Assembly (NCBI GenBank): GCA_903828515.1
Contig: CAIKMD010000002.1
Coordinates: 434,001 to 498,000 of the forward strand
Direction of reading: 5' to 3'
From: an uncultured Rhodospirillales bacterium
Lineage (GTDB): Bacteria; Pseudomonadota; Alphaproteobacteria; ATCC43930; CGMCC-115725
Length of the DNA: 64,000 nucleotides
In this document: in pieces, positions 8,119-15,999 of the stretch
How positions within the stretch are numbered: the stretch's first letter is position 1
How the letters are laid out: each line of letters opens with the position of its first letter
Translations under genes and position numbers: made by a program
Notes under the pieces: generated by a model
What the model saw: the letters and a program-made list of their open reading frames with translations, nothing else
What the model was told of the DNA's origin: nothing
The model's database searches: none

Positions 8119-10287
8119 TTAGGCGGCGACCGATGTCTCGGCTTCCGAGATCGGAAAATGAAGGTCGAAGCGGGCGCCAGTTCCGGGCGTGCTGATGACT
8201 TCGATCCGTCCGCCGTGGTCGGCGACGATACCGGCGACGATCGACAGGCCAAGGCCGGTTCCCCGGCCAACCTCTTTCCGCGTGAAGAAAGGCTCGAAGA
8301 TGCGCTCGCGTGTCGCATCGTCCATGCCGTCGCCCGTATCGGCAACCGACAGATGAATGGTTCGATCCGTACCCGCGCCGCAAATCATCTCGAGCGTGAC
8401 CGTGATCGTGCCCAGGCGTCCGCCGATCGCCTGAGCGGCATTGCTCACCAGATTGGTGACGATCTGCTGGATTTGAGAGGGGTCCGACATGATCGGCGGA
8501 ACCTCGTCGATCCGGGTTTGCAAAGCGATCGACGTCGGCACTGTCGCGCGCATCAGGGTCAAAGCCTCGATGACGGCGTTCCGCAAATTGGTGGGCTTCT
8601 TCTCGATGATGTCCTGACGGCTGAACGCGAGGACGCGCTTGACCAGATCGCCGGCCTGCTGGCTCGCGGCATGGATCGTCTCGATATTGGTGCGCAGGAT
8701 GCCCGGTTCGAGTCTGCGCGCGGTGATTTTGCTGAGCGCCATGATCGGCGTGAGGGTGTTGTTGAGATCATGCGCGATGCCGCCGGCCAGCGTGCCCAAC
8801 GCTTCCAGCTTTTGCGATTGCATCAATTTGCGTTGAAGTTCGCGCTCGCGCTCCTCGCTCGTCCGCCATTCGGTAATGTCCTGGACGACGCATAACGCAC
8901 AGATGATTTCGCCCCACGCATCGAATTGCGGATGCACCACCCGATGCTCCCAATACACGGTGCCGTCCGGTCGGCGCACGCGAACGTCGGCGGAAAAAGT
9001 CTGCCGCTTGGCGAATGCGGCTTTCTGTCCCGCGAAGTAGCGGTCCCGATCCTCGATTTCGATGAATTTGGCGACCTCGTCGAGAGTGAACGCGCCGCGC
9101 CGCGGTACATGGCGAAGCTCGAAGAGCGAATCCGACCAGTAAACCCGATCGGTTCGCAGATCGTGGATGAGATACCCAAGCTTGGCGACGCGTTGCGATT
9201 GAATCAGCAATGTTTGAGTCTGACGCAGCGTTTGTTCCGATTGAAAATGTTGGGTGATCCGCCGCAACTGATAGGTCGCGATAAGGACAAAAAATATCGA
9301 CAGGACCGTGGCGACGCCGATGAGGCGAGACTCGCGCCAATAGAATCCGGCCAGAATATCGCTTTGAGCGAGGCCGGCGACCACGATGAGCGGATAGTCG
9401 GGAAGCGCCCGGTACGAATAGAGGCGTTTGATGCCGTCAGTGACGGCGACGGTCTCATAGTGGCCGGTGGGGGTCTTGGCGAGTTCGTGTTCGATCGGCG
9501 TCCCGGCCACGCTCTTGCCGATCGAACTCAGGTCGCGGCCGGTTCCGCGGATCATGTCGAGCACGACCAGATCCGGGCTGAAGATGGTGAATGAGCTGTT
9601 CTTGCTGATGGTCAGGTCGCTGAAAAAGCCGGACAGGTAGTTCAGGTCGAAGGAAACGAAGACGGCGCCACCGAATGTTCCATCCGGCTTGCTCAGCCGG
9701 CGGCTCAGAATGATGACCTCGGTATTCGTGAGCCGGCCATGAATCGGTTTGCCGATGTGGACATGGTCTGAAGTGCCGTTCACGTGGGCCAGAAAGAATT
9801 CCCGCTCGGCGGCGAAGCCGGGAATGCGGACCGACGATTTGTTGGTCGCGATCAGATCGCCATGTTCGTTGACGATGCCGAGGATAACCGCGCTGGCCGA
9901 GATGTTCGAAATGCTGGTCATCTTGGTGACGGGGTCGGCGGTCAGAATATTGTTTTCGTAATCGCCTCGCGTGCGAACGAGCATTTGATCGAGCAGCCGC
10001 ATGGTGCCGAGCACGTGCTCCGAATAGGCTCGCGCCAGATTGTCGCCATTGACCTGCGCCGTGCCGATCACGGACGCGCGGTCGTGATCGAGTTCATAGG
10101 TGACCCCACCCCAGACCAGGGCGATCAGGAAGATCGAAAATGCGACGACGGCATAGCCTGGCTTTCCCGCCGAAATGCCAAACCAGGGCCGGTGTGCATC
10201 CAGCAAATTGCGGGCGGCCGCCATCTGCGCAACGGCTTCGTCGGCCACCGATGGCTTCGGAACCTGTCGAATTTCGCGGTCGGGCAT
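8119..10287 (-). CDS. sensor histidine kinase, dCache-like sensor plus one PAS domain (paralogue of next gene)
   Basis: 722 residues. Same architecture as the kinase downstream but with a single PAS/PAC domain: helix near 50-70, periplasmic Cache-type sensor, second helix, PAS (ending VVQDITEWR), HisKA with acceptor His near 507 in GGIAHDLNNTL, HATPase_c with NLVSNAAQAI, DTGDGMD and GTGLGLSIV. The catalytic halves are nearly identical in sequence while the sensors are more diverged (for example DREFF versus EREFF context, different loops), which suggests the copies now sense different things. The 120 bases upstream of both copies are also recognisably alike, so each carries its own promoter region rather than being a simple operon. 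It reads divergently from the amidohydrolase gene at 10520; the 232 bases between hold no other gene that I can see. Confidence 0.85.
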   Translation of the reverse strand: MPDREIRQVPKPSVADEAVAQMAAARNLLDAHRPWFGISAGKPGYAVVAFSIFLIALVWGGVTYELDHDRASVIGTAQVNGDNLARAYSEHVLGTMRLLDQMLVRTRGDYENNILTADPVTKMTSISNISASAVILGIVNEHGDLIATNKSSVRIPGFAAEREFFLAHVNGTSDHVHIGKPIHGRLTNTEVIILSRRLSKPDGTFGGAVFVSFDLNYLSGFFSDLTISKNSSFTIFSPDLVVLDMIRGTGRDLSSIGKSVAGTPIEHELAKTPTGHYETVAVTDGIKRLYSYRALPDYPLIVVAGLAQSDILAGFYWRESRLIGVATVLSIFFVLIATYQLRRITQHFQSEQTLRQTQTLLIQSQRVAKLGYLIHDLRTDRVYWSDSLFELRHVPRRGAFTLDEVAKFIEIEDRDRYFAGQKAAFAKRQTFSADVRVRRPDGTVYWEHRVVHPQFDAWGEIICALCVVQDITEWRTSEERERELQRKLMQSQKLEALGTLAGGIAHDLNNTLTPIMALSKITARRLEPGILRTNIETIHAASQQAGDLVKRVLAFSRQDIIEKKPTNLRNAVIEALTLMRATVPTSIALQTRIDEVPPIMSDPSQIQQIVTNLVSNAAQAIGGRLGTITVTLEMICGAGTDRTIHLSVADTGDGMDDATRERIFEPFFTRKEVGRGTGLGLSIVAGIVADHGGRIEVISTPGTGARFDLHFPISEAETSVAA

Positions 10288-10519
10288 CGTTCACTCCGTG
10301 CCGGGAACTGTGGCGGGCAAGGCCCGGCGTCAATGCCATCGAGCCGTATCGTCTTGTTATCGTATCGCGGCCACGAACGGCACTATCCGGAAGGAGTAGG
10401 CGGGCGGTTCATTGGAAGGGGGTACCGGCGGCGTTCTGTCGCGGTGAACTTGCCTGCCGGGGTGCAAAGGTGCATGGTTTTCGACAAGAAAACGTCCAAT
10501 GATTTTCCGGGGGAAACGC

Positions 10520-11578
10520 ATGAATCGGAACCGAGCGAAAGGTCCGCGGGTTGGCGTGTCGACGACGCGACGCGCGGTTGTGGCGGGAATGGCGGCGCTG
10601 GGCGCGGGGTTGTTCATGCCGTCCGGCGCGCCGCTGGCGGCAACGGTCCGCAAGCACCGTCGCATTGACGTTCACCATCATTTCGTCCCGCCGGAATACA
10701 TGCAGTTGGGCGGCAGGGTGCCGGTGCTCAAGAACTGGACGATCGAGGGAACCCTCGATGACATGGACAAGGGCGGCGTAACCACCGCCATGCTCTCGAT
10801 CACGACGCCCGTCCTGCAGGTCCTTGCCAAGGACGGCAACACGATGTCGCGCGATCTCATTCGCCGCGGCAATGATTTCGGCGCCAAGCTGGTCGCCGAT
10901 CATCCCGGCCGCTTCGGGCTGTTTGCCGCCCTGCCGCTGACCGATGTCGATGGCAGCCTGAAGGAAATCGAATACGCCTACGATACATTGAAGGCCGACG
11001 GCATCGGCCTGTTCACCAGTTATGGCAATCAATGGCTCGGCAATCCCGCGTTCGATCCGGTCTTCGCCGAACTGAACCGGCGCAAGGCGGTCATCTATAC
11101 CCACCCGGTCTCGCCGACCTGCTGCACCGGCCTGATCAAGGAAGTCGGCGAATCCGAGATCGAGTACGGCACGGATACCTCGCGCGCGATCGCCAGCATG
11201 GTGTTCACCGGCGCGTCGCAGAAATTTCCCGACATCCGCATGATCTTCTCGCATGGCGGCGGCACCGTGCCGTTCCTCATTCGGCGCTTCCTCAAGGATT
11301 CGAAAGGCGTGCCGGCACTCGCGAAAATTCTGCCCAACGGTTTCATGCCGGAGCTGTTGCGTTTCTATTTCGACATCGCGCAAATTCCGATCCGGGCGCC
11401 GTTGCTGGCCTTGAAGGATGTCGTGCCGGTGTCGCACATGGTGTTTGGGACCGACTATCCCTATCTCACCGCCGCCGAACACGTCGAAGGCCTCAAGCAG
11501 GCACGCGTCTTCAACGCTCGCGAATTGCGCGCGATCGACGAGAATGCGATGTCGCTGGTGCCGCGCCTGCGCGTGTGA
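10520..11578 (+). CDS. exported amidohydrolase-2 family metal-dependent hydrolase (ACMSD-like)
   Basis: 352 residues from the ATG at 10520, which follows a ccgggggaa tract by 5 bases. The N-terminus has a twin-arginine signal (STTRRAVVAGMAALGAG), so the folded protein is probably exported by Tat. The mature part shows the amidohydrolase-2 metal motif HxH at H52/H54 (IDVHHHF), a second His in YTHPVSPTCC, a third in IFSHGGG, and the catalytic Asp in FGTDYPYL near the C-terminus. These belong to the aminocarboxymuconate-semialdehyde decarboxylase / 6-methylsalicylate decarboxylase group, which cleave C-C bonds in aromatic-derived acids. Substrate unknown. It stands alone on its strand, with modC converging 3 bases after its stop. 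Confidence 0.82.
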   Translation: MNRNRAKGPRVGVSTTRRAVVAGMAALGAGLFMPSGAPLAATVRKHRRIDVHHHFVPPEYMQLGGRVPVLKNWTIEGTLDDMDKGGVTTAMLSITTPVLQVLAKDGNTMSRDLIRRGNDFGAKLVADHPGRFGLFAALPLTDVDGSLKEIEYAYDTLKADGIGLFTSYGNQWLGNPAFDPVFAELNRRKAVIYTHPVSPTCCTGLIKEVGESEIEYGTDTSRAIASMVFTGASQKFPDIRMIFSHGGGTVPFLIRRFLKDSKGVPALAKILPNGFMPELLRFYFDIAQIPIRAPLLALKDVVPVSHMVFGTDYPYLTAAEHVEGLKQARVFNARELRAIDENAMSLVPRLRV

Positions 11579-11581
11579 GCG

Positions 11582-12697
11582 TTAGTCGACTTCGTCGGCC
11601 TCGTAACGGCCGAGGCTGTGGCGGTCGAGCGAGACGGTCTTGACCAGGGCGAAGATCGGCTTGCCGGGGACGAGTTGCAGATCCTGACAGGCGCGTAGCG
11701 TGATCCGCGCCCAGAGCAGGACCGGCTGTGCCTCGGTGCCGATATCGACGCGCAGGTCGACGACCGGTCCGCGCGGCGGCGCGAGGTCGACGACCTTGCC
11801 GGCGAAGGCGTTACGGATCGACAGGTGTTCGGGCTTGGCGGTGGCGAGCACCACGTCGCGGGCCTGGATGCGGACGCGAATCGCCGTGCCGAGCGTGGCG
11901 TGAAGACGCGCGACGCGCAGGCGGCCGCCCGGAAACGACAACTCGCTCAAACCGAAGCTCGTATCATGACCGCGTAGCGTCGTGCGGATGACCGAACCGA
12001 CTTCGTGACGGCCGGTCAGCGGCAGGAGATCGAACCGGCTGGATAGTTCCTCGACCGGGCCGACCGCCGCGACTTTGCCGTCCTGCAGGAGAACGAGCTG
12101 ATCGGACAGACGAACGATCTCGTTCATCTCATGCGTGACATAGAAGATCGGCAGCTTGAGTTCGTCGCGCAGGCGTTCGATGAACGGCATCAACTCGCCC
12201 TTGCGCGCGGCATCGAGCGAGGCGAGCGGCTCGTCCATCAGGAGAAGGCGCGGGCTTGCCAATAACGCGCGGCCGATCGCGACGCGCTGTTTTTCGCCGC
12301 CCGACAGCGAGGCGGGGCGGCGATCGAGCAGGTTCTCGATGCCGAGGATGGCCACGATCGTATCGAGGTTTGGTCCGCCTTGGCCGCCTCGTTTGGCGCC
12401 GTAGAGCAGATTGCCGCGCACCGAGTAATGCGGAAAGAGGCGTCCCTCCTGAAAGACATAGCCGAGACGCCGGCGCTCGGGCGGCAGGTCGATGCGGCGC
12501 GCGGAATCGAAGAGGACTTCGTCGCCGACGACGATGCGGCCGCGATCGGGACGCAGAAGGCCCGCCAGCGCGTTGACGATGCTGGTCTTGCCGACGCCGG
12601 AGCGGCCATAGAGCGCGGTGATGCCGGTGTCGGGCGCCGCGAAGTCGACATCGAGCGCGAACTGGCCGAGCTGCTTCTGGATCGCGATCTCGATCAT
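11582..12697 (-). CDS. modC: molybdate ABC transporter ATP-binding protein ModC
   Basis: 371 residues. Walker A GRSGVGKTS, Q-loop FQEGRLFPH, signature LSGGEKQRVAIGRAL and Walker B LLLMDEPL are in order. A C-terminal Mop/TOBE-like region (about 285-360) distinguishes ModC from other importer ATPases. The 'YVFQEGRLFPHYSV' segment and the 'LPPERRRLGYVFQE' context are typical of ModC. It drives molybdate import with ModB; its start overlaps the modB stop by 4 bases, so they are translationally coupled. No modA lies in the window. Confidence 0.9.
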   Translation of the reverse strand: MIEIAIQKQLGQFALDVDFAAPDTGITALYGRSGVGKTSIVNALAGLLRPDRGRIVVGDEVLFDSARRIDLPPERRRLGYVFQEGRLFPHYSVRGNLLYGAKRGGQGGPNLDTIVAILGIENLLDRRPASLSGGEKQRVAIGRALLASPRLLLMDEPLASLDAARKGELMPFIERLRDELKLPIFYVTHEMNEIVRLSDQLVLLQDGKVAAVGPVEELSSRFDLLPLTGRHEVGSVIRTTLRGHDTSFGLSELSFPGGRLRVARLHATLGTAIRVRIQARDVVLATAKPEHLSIRNAFAGKVVDLAPPRGPVVDLRVDIGTEAQPVLLWARITLRACQDLQLVPGKPIFALVKTVSLDRHSLGRYEADEVD

Positions 12698-13392
12698 TCG
12701 GTTCCCCGCACGCGCGCGGAGAGGCGCTTGGCGATCAGTTCGGAGCCGATGAGAGCGGCGAGCGCGATCAGCACCGACAGGATCGCCAAACGCCAGGTCG
12801 CCGCGTCGCTGCCGGGTACCTGAGTAAGGACATAAAGCGCGATCGGCAGGGTGCGGGTCTGGCCGGGGATGTTGGAAACGAAGGTGATGGTCGCGCCGAA
12901 CTCGCCGACGCTGCGGGCGAAGCCGAGGATCGCCGCGGTCAGAATGCCCGGCGACATCAGCGGAATGGTGATGGTAAGGGCCGAGCGCAGGCGGTTGGCG
13001 CCGAGGCTGCGTGCCGCTGCCTCGAGCTTGCGGTCGACGAGCTCGAGCGAGAGCCGCATCGCCCGCACCATCAGCGGAAACGCGACAACCCCCGAGGCGA
13101 GCGCCGCGCCTTTCCAGTTGAACGCGAAGGTCAGGCCGAACCAGTCATAGAGAAACGCGCCGATCACCCCGTTGCGGCCGAACAGCACCAGAAGTGTGAA
13201 GCCGACGGCGACCGGCGGCAGCACCAGCGGCAAGTGAACGATGCCGTCGATGAGACTCTTGCCGGGGAAGTCGCGCCGCGCCAGCAACCACGCCACCGCC
13301 AGCGCGAAGGGCAGGCTGAAAATCACGCTGACGATGCCGATGCGCAGGCTGAGAAGAAGAGCCTCGATTTCGAGCGGCGTGAGAGTCAGCAA
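12694..13392 (-). CDS. modB: molybdate ABC transporter permease ModB
   Basis: 232 residues with five or six hydrophobic helices and the ModB family hallmarks: N-terminal 'LRIGIVSVIFSLPFALAVAW', the 'HLPLVLPPVAVGFTLL' segment (ModB 'P.vLPP.v.G..LL') and the cytoplasmic EAA-type loop 'EAAARSLGANRLRSALTITI'. It forms the membrane channel for molybdate. It is first in a two-gene modBC operon; normally modA, the periplasmic binding protein, precedes it, but here the upstream neighbour is a cystathionine beta-lyase gene ending 8 bases away. Function is firm. Confidence 0.9.
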   Translation of the reverse strand: MLTLTPLEIEALLLSLRIGIVSVIFSLPFALAVAWLLARRDFPGKSLIDGIVHLPLVLPPVAVGFTLLVLFGRNGVIGAFLYDWFGLTFAFNWKGAALASGVVAFPLMVRAMRLSLELVDRKLEAAARSLGANRLRSALTITIPLMSPGILTAAILGFARSVGEFGATITFVSNIPGQTRTLPIALYVLTQVPGSDAATWRLAILSVLIALAALIGSELIAKRLSARVRGTE

Positions 13393-13400
13393 ACGCGGTC

Positions 13401-14582
13401 TCAGCGCGCGGCGTTGAGACGCGCGAAGCCGCTGTCGAGATCGGCGATCAGATCGTCGATGTCCTCGAGCCCGGCATGAATGCGCAGGGCAGGGCCGCTA
13501 TCCCACGTTGTCGCCGTGCGCAGCGTTTCGGGATGCGTCGGCAGGATCAAACTCTCGAAGCCGCCCCAGGACGCGCCCATGCCGTAAAGTTCGAGCCCAT
13601 CGAGCATCGCCGCGACGGCTTTCTTCGATGTGCCTTTTTTGAGCGTCAGGCCGAACAGCCCGGAGGCGCCGGTGAAGTCGCGCCTCCACAGCGCGTGGCC
13701 GGGATCGTCGGGCAGGGCGGGGTGCATCACGCGTTCGACCTCGGGCCGCTGGCTGAGATAGGTCGCGAGCGCGATGCCGTGTTGCTGATGTTGGCGCAGC
13801 CGCACGCCGGCCGTGCGCAAGCCGCGCAAGGCGAGATAGCAATCGTCGGGCGCGGCGGCGTTTCCGATCTCGGTTGCCGAATTGCGCACACGCAGAAAGC
13901 TCTCCTCGGTGCAGACCGCGACGCCCATCATCGCGTCGCTATGTCCAACGGTATATTTCGTGGCCGAGATGATGTCCACATCGACGCCGAAGGCGAGTGG
14001 TTTGAAGAACAGCGGCGCCGCCCAGGTATTGTCGAGCAGGGTGGGAATGCCGCGCGCCTTGGCGACCGCGACGATCGCCGGCACGTCCTGCACCTCGAAG
14101 GTCAGCGAGCCCGGGCTTTCCATATATATGGCGGCAGTGTTGGGTCGGATCAGGGCTTCGATGCCCGCGCCGATCAGCGGATCGTAAAAGATCGTCTCGA
14201 CGCCGAAGCGCTTGAGGAATCCGGTGCAGAAACCGCGGACCGGTCCATAGGTCGTATCGACCATCAGCAGATGATCGCCGGTTTTGACGTAGGCCAGGAT
14301 CGAGGCAAAGCACGCAGCGGCGCCGGAGCAGAAGGCGACCGCGCGATAGCCGCCTTCGATCGCGGCGACCGCTTCCTCGAACGCCATGCTGGTCGGCGTG
14401 CCATGACGGCCATAGGTGACCTGGTTGTAGCGATTGCGGCCCGACGCCTCATACTCGGCGACGGTGCGCGAGATGATGGTCGAGGCGTGATAGACCGGCG
14501 GATTGACGACGCCGAAATTCTTGTCGGGATCGCGCCCGGCATGGGCGAGCAGCGTGTCGGTTTTTTTCGATTTGGTGCGCAT
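13401..14582 (-). CDS. metC: cystathionine beta-lyase (PLP-dependent)
   Basis: 393 residues of the Cys/Met-metabolism PLP family. The pyridoxal-phosphate lysine is K209 in SATKYTVGHSD, and the family segments SGAAACFA, VDTTYGP, DNTWAAP and 'RNRYNQVTYGRHGTPT' are all present. The TYGP context and SATKYTVGHSD variant fit bacterial cystathionine beta-lyases better than gamma-synthases. It would cleave cystathionine to homocysteine, pyruvate and ammonia in methionine synthesis; cysteine desulfhydrase activity is a common side reaction. It ends 8 bases before modB, so the three may be cotranscribed, although the functions are unrelated. Confidence 0.85.
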   Translation of the reverse strand: MRTKSKKTDTLLAHAGRDPDKNFGVVNPPVYHASTIISRTVAEYEASGRNRYNQVTYGRHGTPTSMAFEEAVAAIEGGYRAVAFCSGAAACFASILAYVKTGDHLLMVDTTYGPVRGFCTGFLKRFGVETIFYDPLIGAGIEALIRPNTAAIYMESPGSLTFEVQDVPAIVAVAKARGIPTLLDNTWAAPLFFKPLAFGVDVDIISATKYTVGHSDAMMGVAVCTEESFLRVRNSATEIGNAAAPDDCYLALRGLRTAGVRLRQHQQHGIALATYLSQRPEVERVMHPALPDDPGHALWRRDFTGASGLFGLTLKKGTSKKAVAAMLDGLELYGMGASWGGFESLILPTHPETLRTATTWDSGPALRIHAGLEDIDDLIADLDSGFARLNAAR

Positions 14583-14667
14583 CGCTTGGGACCGTCTTGG
14601 TTGTCGCGTCCATCTTGCCCCGTGGGGGGCTGTTTATCCACCGCGCTTGCTCGCTAGAATAGCGGCC

Positions 14668-15132
14668 ATGTACGCACTCGCCGCATCGGTTGCCGTAAAT
14701 CCGGAAGGGACGCTGCCGCGTCTCAGCCAGGATCAGGTCTGGCATGGCCTCGTGATGAAGGCCGAAAATGCCGTGCCCTTCGTGCCGGGCATGGAATCCT
14801 GCGTCGTCATCGAACGTTATGATGACGGGTTCCTGCGCGAGGTCGTTTTGCGCGGCGACCGGTTCCGCGAACGCATCACCCTGACCGCGCCGGTTCAGGT
14901 CCATTTTTTACGCGTCGGCACGACCGACCATGCGGGCTGGGTCGCCAACGTGATCAGCGAATCCGCGAGCGGCCTCTTGCTGACCTTCACCTTCAACACC
15001 AATTTCCCTGGTGTGGCGCCTGGATCGCCGGAAGAGGCGACGGCGGGCGCGGCGATGAGGACGAGTTACATGGGCGCTGTCGCCGCCACGCTGGCCATGG
15101 TGCGGCGCCTTGCCGGCGAGGGAAAGCTCTAG
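14668..15132 (+). CDS. AtaL-like / DUF1857 SRPBCC-fold protein
   Basis: 154 residues from the ATG at 14668. The sequence pattern (an early 'LSQDQVWHGLVMKAENAVPFVPGM', then 'FLREVVLRGDRFRERITL', then 'LLLTFTFNTNFPGV') matches the DUF1857 family, which has a START/SRPBCC hydrophobic-pocket fold related to the fungal AtaL protein. No enzymatic activity has been assigned by sequence. The frame is open further upstream, but there is no good start there and the family begins at this Met. It diverges from the cystathionine beta-lyase gene, sharing an 85-base intergenic region. Confidence 0.7.
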   Translation: MYALAASVAVNPEGTLPRLSQDQVWHGLVMKAENAVPFVPGMESCVVIERYDDGFLREVVLRGDRFRERITLTAPVQVHFLRVGTTDHAGWVANVISESASGLLLTFTFNTNFPGVAPGSPEEATAGAAMRTSYMGAVAATLAMVRRLAGEGKL

Positions 15133-15211
15133 CCGACCGCGCGGAACATTTTCTGGTTCGGCGTGTTGCACAGCAGGGCGTCCTGCGTATTGCTGCAGTG
15201 CAAAAATACTA

Positions 15212-15258
15212 TATCAATCGATAAGATCATCTGATATAAATAAGTCTATCAAACGATA
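15212..15258. promoter_or_regulatory. probable TetR operator: two copies of tatcaawcgata
   Basis: The palindromic 12-mer tatcaatcgata lies at 15212-15223 and tatcaaacgata at 15247-15258, 35 bases apart centre to centre. The second extends to ctatc-aaac-gatag (15246-15259). A related half element, tctgatata, falls between. They lie in the AT-rich gap before the TetR gene, so autoregulation of the whole efflux operon is the simple reading. The sites are seen directly; binding is inferred. Confidence 0.55.
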
Positions 15259-15306
15259 GGACGCATTTTGGCGCACGCCGATTCTCGAGAAAGTTCAGCC
15301 GAATCA

Positions 15307-15999
15307 ATGGCATTGCGCTATCGGCCGGGGCTTAATCCGCGCGGCGAGGATACGCGCCGGCGGATCCTCGAAATTGCCATCGAGGTGTTTGCCAATGAAG
15401 GCTACGAAGGCACCAGCACCCGGATGCTGGCCGAGCGGGCCGGGGTCAATCTGCCGGCGATTCAGTATTACTTCGGCAGCAAAGAGGGGCTTTATCGCGC
15501 CGCGATCGGTCATATCGCCCAGTTCGTCGAACAGAACGCGGCGCCCCAGACCGACCGGGTCCTGGCCGCGCTTGCCGGCGAGACGCCGAGCGAGGAAGCG
15601 TTATTCGCGCTGCTTTATGAAATGCTCGACGGTTTCATCGATCTTCTGACCTGCCGCGAAGCGCCGCAAAGCGCTGGGCTGCTGATCGCGCGCGCCGAGA
15701 TCGAGAATGCCGACGCGCTCGATGTCTTGCAGAAAGCGATGACGGGTTTCGTGTTCCGGCCTTGCCTGATGCTGGTCGCCCGTCTGCTCGGCACGGCGGA
15801 GGACGATGAAGACACCAAGATCCGTGCCTTCTCGATTCTGGGTCAGGCCTTGGTGTTCAAACGTAAGGGTTCGAAAATGGGTGCCTGTCCGGCGCTCGGC
15901 TGGGATGAATTCGACGAAGACCGCTTGCGGAAAATTCGCACGGTCCTGCGCGAGCAGACTGAAGCGGTCTTGCGTTCCGCAATGAGCAAATCGTCATGA
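15307..15999 (+). CDS. TetR-family regulator with CerR-type C-terminal domain
   Basis: About 230 residues. The N-terminal helix-turn-helix is classic TetR (RRRILEIAIEVFANEGYEG, then TRMLAERAGVN and IQYYFGSKEGLYRA). The longer C-terminal part with 'LLIARAEIENADALDVL' looks like the CerR/DUF1956 type that often guards RND pump operons. A TTG at 15268, preceded by agga at 15258-15261, is an alternative start that would add 13 residues and place the second operator over the ribosome-binding site. Its stop overlaps the start of the outer-membrane factor gene by 4 bases (atga). It probably represses the downstream pump until an inducer binds. Confidence 0.85.
   Translation: MALRYRPGLNPRGEDTRRRILEIAIEVFANEGYEGTSTRMLAERAGVNLPAIQYYFGSKEGLYRAAIGHIAQFVEQNAAPQTDRVLAALAGETPSEEALFALLYEMLDGFIDLLTCREAPQSAGLLIARAEIENADALDVLQKAMTGFVFRPCLMLVARLLGTAEDDEDTKIRAFSILGQALVFKRKGSKMGACPALGWDEFDEDRLRKIRTVLREQTEAVLRSAMSKSS

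Noticed and set aside
10409-11482. A 357-codon minus-strand frame opposite the amidohydrolase
   Set aside because: The plus strand has a clear Tat signal and metal-site motifs; the minus frame has none.
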